From Rhytidiadelphus loreus (taxonomy: Eukaryota; Streptophyta; Bryopsida; Hypnales; Hylocomiaceae), in NCBI GenBank assembly GCA_947034895.1, contig OX344763.1:51149025-51213024 (forward strand): DNA of 64,000 bases. Direction: 5' to 3'. Shown in pieces: positions 55,127 to 64,000 of this stretch. A program made the position numbers and the translations under genes. How positions within the stretch are numbered: the stretch's first letter is position 1; every line of letters begins with the position of its first letter. The notes beneath the pieces were generated by a model. The model was not told where the DNA came from and did not search any database. It was given only the letters and a program-made list of their open reading frames with translations.

Positions 55127-56395
55127 ATTCTTTTTTGAATTCTTGTACAACATTCATAATTAGAGGTGTCCAGTGTGATGGGACGCAGCGTTGCCCATAG
55201 TGTTCCATCAAATGTGTTATTGGGTGAATTGGAGTGGATTTTTCCATAATTATTTGGGGGATTTGAAAATAAACATGATTAGGGGATTCCTATAATGGCC
55301 TAGGGATGTGATTATAGTAATGATTGGGGAAATCATGATAATTTGGGTTGTCAGTTGAGTGTTGTCCTGTTGTTCTCTCTCATGAGTCATGATTGCAAAA
55401 TGAACTTCTTAAGCACTAGAGCGAAACCATAATTGCAGTAGTTTGGAGGGCGTTGTTGTCTTCTGCCCGTCGCGATTTCCAGTGCGGGGTGGTGTCAAGT
55501 GCCAAATGCTGCGCAGAGGCGACCGGCTGAAGTTAGCAGTGCGACGTGGAAAGCGTAGTGAGGTGTTGCACTTGGGAGAGAACATGCGCCGAGGCTAAGT
55601 CCGTGTAGGTGATCTCGTTGTTTGTAGAGAGGGGGATCATTTGAATCACTGAGTGAAGAGTGTTGCATGCAAGTGTTGGGTGTTGCGCTTTCTTGTTTGT
55701 AATCGCTCGAGTCAGCGTTTGCGGAGTTCAGAATTCTGGGCAAGGTGAATCATGGTAAGATTTATACATATTGGGCGCATGCTATAAGTGCATGCAAACT
55801 ATGGATCTAGAATTCAATAGCTGCATGTTCAATTCCAATCTTTGGCGCATGCTTGTGTGTTTTGCGTGGCAAGTGTAGGCATCTTCTTTTGAGTCTGTCT
55901 TTGCTTGGCTTTGGAAGCTGCTGTATTGTGCATGTGTCTGCATCATGTTTTTCTAGATTTGCTACTGTTGTTTGTCGGCTCCTCCAAGGCTTATTTCGTT
56001 GCATTAGGATTAATTTCGTTCTAAGTTTGTTGCATATGGACTATGGACTAGGTTCAAACTGCCTTTGTAGTCTTCATTTATTACGTGGGTTTGCTATTGC
56101 AAGTGTTGGACTGCTTGCGGGTTTAGGCTACGGGTGTAGTCTTGAAATTGTTCTGGGTTTGCTATTGCTACTACTCCTGGTTTTTGGTTCAGGAAGTACT
56201 GTTTGGTTTGGGGCTTCATGTTTAGGCTATGTTAGCTATTGGTGGGCAACATTGCAGGTTGATTGATTTGGTTGTAGGCATGCTTTTTCTTTTTTTTGGC
56301 ATCCCTCGTCTTAGCAGGCAAAATCCCACAATGACTAAGAGTTTGACAATGCATTGGTTCAGGACTTCAGTGACTCTATCCTCCGAGGAGTGCCG
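55127..56395. other. Intergenic region before the F-box-like fragment
   Basis: About 1.27 kb without a gene I can support. It is less AT-rich than its surroundings (55440-55700), and could contain leader exons of the next gene. Confidence 0.3.
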
Positions 56396-56860
56396 ATGGA
56401 TGTATTCATTTTGAACATCTTGCCCCGCATAGCAGCCCACCTATGGGATTTGTATCCAGACATTTCGATGCGGGAGGCACGTTTGCATGTGGGCTTAATG
56501 TTGGCAATGCGGAGTGTCAACCGTGATTGGCAGGTGGTATGCAATTCTTGTTTGGAGGGCGCTGCATTGAGGGCCACCATGATTTTTGGACATCGATTTT
56601 ATCATGGGAATTTGATGCAATACTTGCAGCTTCACATGAGACATATGATTTCCCTCATTGGACACTCCACTATTATCACTGTGGAGCACAACCCGGCATT
56701 GCTTCATGACATTGCAGAACTGCCCAATCGGAAATTGTATGAGTTGGTGCGACTTCTCCGACGTGTGAGGCGTGACTTCTTGTATTACCGTGCTTTAGGG
56801 TTACCAATTCCAATCTTTGGTTTCTATAATGCTCTCCCTACTGCAGCATGGACATTGTAG
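56396..56860 (+). CDS. F-box-like protein (short)
   Basis: ATG at 56396 gives 154 codons: MDVFILNILPRIAAHLWDLY ... LAMRSVNRDWQVVCNSC. The hydrophobic spacing and the R-SVNRDWQ-VC core resemble an F-box helix pair, which would dock a substrate receptor to an SCF ubiquitin ligase. The frame extends upstream to a stop near 56335 without another ATG, so an upstream exon is possible. The rest (HSTIITVEHNPALLHDIAEL; LLRRVRRDFLYYRALGLPIP) has no recognised repeats. It is intact to TAG 56858. The F-box call is tentative. Confidence 0.4.
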   Translation: MDVFILNILPRIAAHLWDLYPDISMREARLHVGLMLAMRSVNRDWQVVCNSCLEGAALRATMIFGHRFYHGNLMQYLQLHMRHMISLIGHSTIITVEHNPALLHDIAELPNRKLYELVRLLRRVRRDFLYYRALGLPIPIFGFYNALPTAAWTL

Positions 56861-57861
56861 CCTATGTTGTTAAAGATTTTCAGTTTTGCTCCATCTGGGA
56901 TGAGGCAATTTTGGTGTATACTAGGCAAAAGTGGTATGATAGGTTTTAGGGGCCATTTTGTGTATATAGGCAGAATTTAGACTCTAGGGTTTTGTCATTT
57001 TGTACAAAGGCAAAATTAGTGGAATGTTGTACAATTAAGCATTTTGGAAAGGAAAACTTTTTATTCAATATGTAACAAGTCAAAATTTTATACAAAAGCA
57101 CAGTTTGATTCAATATCTACATGTGGACCATTTTGTAGAAAAGCGTGGTAGCATTTGTACTGTAAAATAGAGAATTTTGTACAAGTCCAATGTAATTTTG
57201 GAATATCTTCCAGACAGTAAGACTGTACAATATTCTAAAGGCTCAAGCCATTTTAGATTTAGATCCTTCCTTGGTGTTTATGGCTCTTCAAATTGGAGGC
57301 ATGAAACCGCCACTTTTTTACAGTCAAATTTTGAAATAAAAAGGGTCCTTTGGCAGCAATGCCTGAATCTTGAATTTCCAACGAGCATCCTATGATCTGA
57401 TGCTGGGTTTGCCAAATCTCATGAGTCATTAGACAACTTGCAATTTTGGCATATGGTAGGGACATTGAATTTCCAAACAACATCTTTTTTCTATATAGAA
57501 GCCATTACTATTGTTGTGAATGAAACCTCTAAATTCAAATAACCCCTTTTATTATTAAAGACAGAATGATTCTACTAAACATATTTACATTGCTTGAATA
57601 ATATGAGTTTCAATGGATTTGAAATTAAATACTCTCCTCATACTTAATTCTAAAATAATTTACTCAAAAACATAGGAAATCAAACCAAATGTCCTTAGGA
57701 GAAGACCTCATGAAACACAAACACTTGTTGCACTACTACTAAACAATTTAACAGTATGCATAGAATCTGAGGTCTCCTATTTTATTTGTACAAACATTCT
57801 TAATTATTTCTCTAAATTTAAGAAGGAATGTGTTTTGAGAAATACATTGAAGCTGAAAGTT
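56861..57861. other. AT-rich intergenic region
   Basis: 1 kb with no supported gene; first part probably 3' untranslated sequence of the preceding frame. Confidence 0.35.
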
Positions 57862-58145
57862 TAAAAAAATGTATTATTAAATGGAAAGCCCCCTCCCCAC
57901 TATTATTTCTCTTACAATATTGAAAATAATTTTGAAACGTTTAGGGGGACTCAAAATATATTCACATTTATCCAAATGAATGAAAGTAGAATAGTGGAGA
58001 GGGGCTTTCCATTTAATACATTTTTTTGGACTCTGAACTTTAATGTATTGCTCTCGAATTTATATTCATTTCATGTAAAGAAAATAAATATAAGAGAAAA
58101 TAAGGGGGAGGGGGCTTTTCATTTAATACATTTTTTTGGACTCTA
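57862..58145. repeat. Inverted plus direct repeat (foldback)
   Basis: The arm at 57862-57905 (TGTATTATTAAATGGAAAGC, then CCCCTCCCCACTATT) is inverted at 57990-58027 and repeated again in that orientation at 58100-58140 with GGGGGAGGGGGC. It is probably a miniature foldback element with a duplicated end. Confidence 0.65.
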
Positions 58146-59527
58146 AATACTTCTTTGGTTGTAGTTGCTAGTTAGAGAACAAGATTTATTGAACTTTAAA
58201 GCACAAAAGAAGCCTAAAGCCTAAAGCCTAAACCTTAAACCCATTGAAGTACCATATACAAATTCGACTTTATACTTCTTTAGAATCCAATTTAATATTA
58301 TTTTTATGCATGATGGTTTTGAGGGTATAGGTTTTTTAGGATATACGGTTAAGGATTATGCAAATTTCTTTGTGTTACATATGGTGCGGGGTTTGGAGTT
58401 TAGAGATTCTTGCATTTTCATGTTCTTTAACTTTGAATGTCAATGGCTAAATACTCCAACAGTTCTCATTGAAATATGCTAAGTCAAATCTGGTGCTCTG
58501 GTTATTGCTTGGATTCATTCCTCTATGCTAGATCCTTTAGCACCCCTAAGAGCCATGTAACTTAGAAATTGTATAGTTCCTAGAGCCCCTCAATGAGGAG
58601 TGTTTATCAACTACATGCAAAGCCATACAAAATGCCAATACAATTCACAAGTACCATAGTGTGGACAGATACCATACTCAATTGAAGAAACATAGGGTCT
58701 CAGTCTTATTGTTCACTATCACAAAATGGTAGTTGAACCCATGCGCAACTCACATAATGCAAGCAAGTAAAACCTACACAACTCACAGAATACTAGCACA
58801 ATCTTTGATGCAAAACTCACAAAATAGAAACACATGTTCCACATCAGAACTTACAAAATGCAAACACTCGAAACCATTACAAAATCGTCAAATACCAATG
58901 GAACCCATGCCCAAAATCCTTAATTCCAGTTCAACTATTGTAAGGTAATTAAAATACCTGATGAACCATACAAAATTTCTACATTGTTAAGACTTGATTC
59001 CTCGAAGAATACTACCCTAAACTAGTTGAATCCAAGCACAATACTCAAATACACAGCTAAAACAAGCACAATACTGAAATAACTAACTGAACCATGCACA
59101 ATGCACACAGTGCCACCACCTGAACACACATAGACACGGCCACACAATGGTCTCAAAACCCTCACACCCCAAATTCCGAAACAATTGTACAGTACTCTAC
59201 CAACCACAGTATCCTTCATACTCAACAAGTTCCACCTAAACTACCATTGACATGAGACTGCATCTTTAGCCACAACGAACATGAATGGCAAGTTTGAGTT
59301 ACCTCTAGTACTTCCTCAAGAAATTTCATATATACAAGACCATTTGGCTGAACTTAGCTTTTTAAATCCAACATTTTCAAACTACCCTCAACTGCAGTAA
59401 GTTTGTAAGCTCAAAAGTTCTAAAAAGTCTTGTCCAGCTGAGTTACTATGCGTACAAAAAATAAACAAAAAATCTGGAAAACACCTTCTTTTAAATTCCC
59501 CAACTATTTTGGTGTAGCTCCCTTTGA
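58146..59527. other. AT-rich intergenic region
   Basis: 1.4 kb without a supported gene or clear repeat. Confidence 0.35.
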
Positions 59528-60300
59528 AGCTCATATTACCTTTGACACGCTCACTTGTTCTGCAACAGGCTTTTTGCCACCCCTTCCAACTCGATCCTTC
59601 TTTTCCACGTCTTTAGCCTCCCTTGGACTTCTCTCTTCCCCCGTCATTTCATTGTGGTGCTCAGCCTCCTCACCTCCTTCTGCCTTTCCATTGTCGCTGT
59701 CTGAGCCATCTTCTTCAATGCCATCTTCAAATTCGTCCATTTTTGGCTCCTCCCTTACGGAGACTTCTACCTCATCCACGGGCATAATTTTATGGCCACC
59801 CCTCTTGCGTTTTGGTAAAGGCTTCTTTAACCCACACTTAGAGACCACACTTCTTCTGTGCTTTGGAGAGCGAGAGCCTTTTCCACCTTCCCCATCAGTG
59901 CTCTTCAATTTGCTACGTTGACTACTACCTCTCCCAACTGCAGGATCTGAATCTCGTCCCTCTGTTGAAGTTTCTGTGTTGCCAAAAATTTCTTCAAATT
60001 CTCTACTGATTTTGGCGTGAAAACTTGCTCCTGAAGGCCTTCACAATTTGCATTGTCTTCGCATATTTTTTTGCGCTAGGGAGAGTTACATCTTCCTCCA
60101 TCCATGCTATTATCTTTCACCAGTACCTGCCCTCGCTTCTGGATTTGCGTGAACAACTTAAGCTTGGGGTCTGCGGTAAGTTCTAATTGATGTGAAAATT
60201 TTTGAAAGCTTCCAACTGAAGGACTTTGTGCATTTGAATGCATGGGTTGGTCATTGTTTGTCGATAATGACCTTGTGGTTCGACATGCATTTGCAACCAT
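59528..60300 (-). pseudogene. Charged, nuclear-type protein fragment
   Basis: Minus strand. A run from about 60037 to TAA 59528 reads ISREFEEIFGNTETSTEGRD, RSPKHRRSVVSKCGLKKPL, PKRKRGGHKIMPVDEVEV, then acidic FEDGIEEDGSDSDNGKAEGG. The alternating basic and acidic blocks and the PKRKR patch look like a disordered nuclear protein. Upstream (60300-60076) another frame reads TADPKLKLFTQIQKRGQVLV and continues past TAG at 60076 as QEQVFTPKSVENLKKFLATQ. The two frames overlap in different registers, so the gene is either spliced or broken. No family recognised. Confidence 0.35.
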
Positions 60301-60596
60301 CAAATAAAAAAATCGGGTGAGCATTAATGAAGTACTTGGATGAAACAAATAGGTGCTTGCATTGAGACATTGTATAATGCAAAGAACTCTCAGTATAGAA
60401 CCTGGATTCCTAAAGACACACCCGAAACTAAATTCCATTCTTTGGACAACCACCCCAATTGTAAGAACATATATGCACATCCATCCATCTTGTATGAATT
60501 CACCAAATTTCATGTAGGGTACAGTGAGGAATCTATACTGCTATATAACTGCAATGTACAACTATGACCTGATCATGAATTATATTGAACATTGAA

Positions 60597-60782
60597 TACT
60601 AGAAGAAAATTGTGTTGGAAATCACAGTTTTGCGTGGACTGAAATTTGTTGAAACCTACGTTTCCAATGCAAAAATCTGTGTTGGAATGCGTTTTAACTC
60701 AGATTTCTGCGTTGGAAACGTGGGTTTCAACAAATTTCAACCCACACAAAACTGTGATTTCCAATTAAGTTTTCTTCTAGTG
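60597..60782. mobile_element. CACTA-type foldback miniature element (186 bp)
   Basis: It starts TACTAGAAGAAAATTG and ends TTTTCTTCTAGTG; GAA duplicates flank it (60594-60596 and 60783-60785). The two halves are near-complete inverted copies (GTTGGAAATCACAGTTTTGC at left, GCAAAACTGTGATTTCC-like at right), so the whole unit can fold into a hairpin. Confidence 0.8.
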
Positions 60783-60784
60783 GA

Positions 60785-61060
60785 AGGTGCACAGTGACTC
60801 TACTGTAGTACCCTACAATACATATGAGATTCTGAACGTTGAACCCAGACTTACAAGGATGTCTTTACACCTTTATGGCCAATGCCTTAGTGTCTATGAC
60901 CTCATCATGAATTATATTGTCCAAACCTGAACATCGAAGGTGCACAGTGACTCTACTGTAGTATCCTACAACACATATGAGATTCTGAACGTTGAACCCA
61001 AACTTACAAGGATGTCTGTGCACCTTTATAGACGATGCCTTACTGTCTATACAACTATAC
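60785..61060. repeat. 164-bp tandem duplication
   Basis: GGTGCACAGTGACTCTACTG followed by ATATGAGATTCTGAACGTTG occurs at about 60785 and again at about 60949, with a few substitutions; the second unit ends incomplete. Confidence 0.8.
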
Positions 61061-61223
61061 AACCTATATGATCATTAAACACAATACTTTTCATGCATAC
61101 TTCCCACACCTGAAGCACAGTTCCTAAACCTCGCTGAAGCATACCTTAAGCCTTGTCAAAGCATTCCCATGCTTGAACCCTAAAATCCTAAACCTCCCTA
61201 AATCGTAATTCAAGCAATACAAG

Positions 61224-62750
61224 TCACTGTGATGCATGAACCGTACCTTGGAAGGATGCACCCACGTTGACGGACTTGCACAAGTTCCATGATTCTACCC
61301 GGGTTTCTACCTTTTGTCCCTGTGGCTTCCGGATCCCGGCCATAACACACCAATCTTCATAGGGCTCTACGTTGCAACCCTCAAACATACACTTTGGCTC
61401 TTGTGAAAAATGCGTATAAGCACACCAAGTATGATAAGCATGGGAGCATGATGAGAGCCTGCAATCCCACGCAGGGTCAAATCTTTTGGTGCAAAACGGA
61501 CAAGTAGAAATTTCTATCTGTACAACAGGTACATCAACTATTTGACAATCAACATAGAAAAAAAGCAAGGGGGATGGATGTAGGGAGGGGCGTTGATACG
61601 CAATCTTCATTCCCTTCAATTGCTCACTGAGAGCAACTCTATGCAACTTCCACAATTCTTGTTTCTTTATTGCAGCGCTAAATAATAAATCTGCCTCCTT
61701 GCTTTGTGCAGCAATGACCTCCTCATCCAAAGTCCCCGATGCAATGGAATCACAAAATTGGTCAATAAAACCTTGTTGTGACTCCACCTTCGTCACAGTG
61801 TCTACAAGCTCTACAGCCGCAACATCAATTTCTACTTTGTTTTGTGACTGACCACCTTTTAGTGACGCTAATTTTTTGTTTAACTTGTCATGCTCTTTCT
61901 GCAATGCAACCAACTTCGACGACGAATTCTTGAGAAGTGTTTGCTCGTACTGAACTTGTGAAGATATCCTCACTAGATCCATCCTCGCAGCATCCTTCTC
62001 TACACACAAGCGACTAACATGCGCATCCAATGTAGGAGTTTCTCTTTCTAAAAGGGAAAGATATTCCTCCCACTCCCCAATTGCCATACCTTGGACGGCT
62101 ACAGCTGACTCTAAGCCAATGGCACTTGCGGCCCTCAAATCTGAAGAGGCCAATACTCTCTGATCTAACCCTACGGCAATGGTGCGCTCTTCATCTTGGT
62201 CACCACTGCTCACCTCCACTACATTCTTATCGCCAATTTTGATGGCGTCTTGGTTTATCCTCTGCAATTGATTGCAGCAAGACTACTCCGTATGCACGCA
62301 CCAATTCATAGCTTTCTTGCCCTTCTTCTTCTCGTATGCCAGGCCCTTTGCTTCGGCAAGATTGATCAACCTCGTATTTGGCACCTGAGTACGCTGATGA
62401 GTAATCATCCAAAGCCATTCCACCCTCTTCACAAACTCAATATCTTCAGAGTACGAGTAACCGTAGCCATTGTTGCCCACCCTTTATCCAAACAACGTGT
62501 CCACTTCCGATTCATCCAAATGCACTCCAAATTTCAGTCGCTTGGGCGGTATCCCTGTGTTGCTCAAGTCATACGCCTTCTCGAATGTTGCTTGTGCAAT
62601 AGGATCTAATCTATTCCAACAAAGAGATGGTTGTTCTGCATACAATGGATCAACCCAAGAAAGCGAAGCGGTACCTTCCAGCTTCACCTTCTTCCTCCTG
62701 CTTACCTCAACCTTGCCACTCCCTAACCCTAACCCTTCCAAAAAACTCAT
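61224..62750 (-). pseudogene. Coiled-coil RING-type protein, two nonsense codons
   Basis: A single frame from ATG 62750 (MSFLEGLGLGSGKVEVSRRK) to 61224, 508 codons, with in-frame TAA at 62486-62484 (TLFG-stop-RVGNNG) and TAG at 62285-62283 (VHTE-stop-SCCNQ). Both could be former CAA/CAG. The middle has long helical stretches (LLKNSSSKLVALQKEHDKLN; AQSKEADLLFSAAIKKQELW). Near residue 418 lies a RING-like finger, CPFC ... CSHAYHTWC, then C-x4-C in KCMFEGC, atypical in its last pair. RING fingers usually serve ubiquitin ligases. The finger is related in layout to that of the gene at 36519-38900, but the N-terminal FKGW domain is absent. Not functional unless a shorter product starts after 62283. 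Confidence 0.65.
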
Positions 62751-63207
62751 TGCAAACACAAGGTACTCGAGTGCGTACACAAAGATTACTAGAATTCAAA
62801 AAATGTGAAAACAGTGAAGCAACGAATTTGAAATACAGAACCAAGCTTTGCCACGACGCCGCAAATGGCTTGACATGTGAGTGCAGTCTGAAAACAAGTG
62901 AAACCCTAGTCCACGCAATCTACCATTGAAATCAAATGGGGTGCACACGGACATCCCAGATCTGTCGCGGATTAACATCCACTTACCTCGACACCCACCA
63001 CGTCAAGCCAGGTCAGCCGTAAATGACCAATTAAGGCCCACAACTGTGCCAATTCAAGCTTTAAGGCAGCCCCAACCACCCATTTATCATCCCAACCAGT
63101 CATAAGTCTTTGAACACCCATGAACTCTTGAATTGTCACCCATGAGCCACCCAATCATGCATTCACCCATTAATTTCATGCATTTTAATTAATGTTGAGG
63201 TTTCAAA
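62751..63207. other. Spacer before satellite block II
   Basis: 457 bases with no supported gene. Confidence 0.4.
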
Positions 63208-63880
63208 TGCCTGAGATTTAATTTTTATCGTTTTGTGCAAGGCATTCCCAAATTGAGCATGAAGTAATAGAATTTCATGGATTTCAAGTCTTTGCACCAT
63301 TTGCAACTTCTACAATATATTTTTTCGAACATTTACGTATGAATTTCAAGCATTTAGACTCGAGGTTCCAAAAGTGTTTGGTTTAATTTTTTTCTTTTCA
63401 TGCAAAGCATTCTCAAGTTGAGCATGAACCAATAGAATTTCATGGATTCCAAGTCTTTGCACCATTTGCAACTTCTACAATACTTTCTTTTGAACTTTTA
63501 CGTATGAATTTTATGCATTTAGACTCCAACTTCCAAAAGTCTGTGATTTAATTATTTTTCTTTTCATTCAAAGTACTCCCAAGTTGAGCATGAACCAATA
63601 GAATTTCATGGATTCCAAGTCTTTGCACCATTTGCAACTTCTACAATACTTTTCTTTTGAACTTTCACGTTTGCTTTTCATGCATTTAGACACGAGGTTC
63701 CAAAAGTCTATGATTTCATTTTCTTTCTTTTCATGCAAAGCATTCCGAAGTTGAGCATGAACCAATAGAATTTCATGGATTCCAAGACTTTGCACCATTT
63801 GCAACTTCTACAATATATTTTCTTAAAACTTTTACGTATGAATTTCATGCATTTAGACTCGAGGTTCCAAAAGTTCATGG
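63208..63880 (+). repeat. ~165-bp satellite block II
   Basis: About four monomers of the same satellite as 39655-43213, same strand, with the TTGAGCATGAACCAATAG core and TTTAGACTCGAGGTTCCAAAA. The array ends near 63880 in unrelated sequence. Confidence 0.92.
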
Positions 63881-64000
63881 TCCATCGAGAGCAATTCCAG
63901 TTGCAAATTCAAACCAATCTGCTCACAATGAAGTGATGGGTGGGGTCACGGGTGGGGGCTTAAAAGAAGGGGTTGACCTCTCAGAAAGGAATGACCCTTT

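Noticed and set aside
55853..56266. 137-codon plus-strand frame
   Set aside because: Leu/Cys/Gly-rich without ATG context or homologous block; likely chance or untranslated.

Overview
The window is eukaryotic nuclear DNA and looks like repeat-rich, AT-rich heterochromatin of a land plant. The evidence is GT-AG introns with conserved phase, a plant-type hAT transposase (BED finger plus DUF659-like block), CACTA-type miniature elements beginning CACTACTAGAAAA, and a ~165-bp satellite. I cannot name the species; a seed-free plant is only a guess. Nearly every long reading frame carries nonsense codons or single-base frameshifts, so most genes here are decayed or element-borne copies.

Layout. 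1-620: edge of a minus-strand gag-like element. 621-7275 and 8059-13867: two head-to-tail, strongly diverged copies of one multi-exon gene. In order it encodes a conserved N-terminal region, a DGQHR/ParB-like motif, a long conserved middle, an acidic or Gln-rich segment, an FCP1-type HAD domain and a Ser/Pro-rich tail. 13871-18790: a minus-strand hAT transposase pseudogene split by a 3.46-kb gag-like element (14317-17776) with a perfect 5-bp target duplication. 18.8-39.5 kb: three members of an unrecognised protein family (one with a RING finger) and a kinase-like pseudogene. Each has an irregular GC-rich array of a GGGGCGACCGCGGGTC-like motif just upstream, and they alternate with ~0.65-1.7-kb elements that have TTAA-flanked CCCCTAAAG-type ends. 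39.65-43.2 kb: satellite block, recurring at 63.2-63.9 kb. 44.35-55.1 kb: a transposase-like gene split by a 7.3-kb non-coding element (46320-53629) full of GGCTCC/GGAGCC palindromes and itself hit by a CACTA miniature element. 56.4-62.75 kb: an F-box-like fragment, a charged nuclear-type fragment and a coiled-coil RING pseudogene.

Most interesting signal. The introns of the two multi-exon gene copies carry 21-bp imperfect palindromes at six matching positions. Outer arms (TTTAG/CTAAA) are the same in both copies, but the inner half-site is GTCG throughout copy 1 and CGCG throughout copy 2, changed symmetrically in both arms. The copies encode a protein with a ParB/DGQHR-like motif. This suggests, but does not prove, a self-recognising element: a protein plus its own copy-specific palindromic sites.
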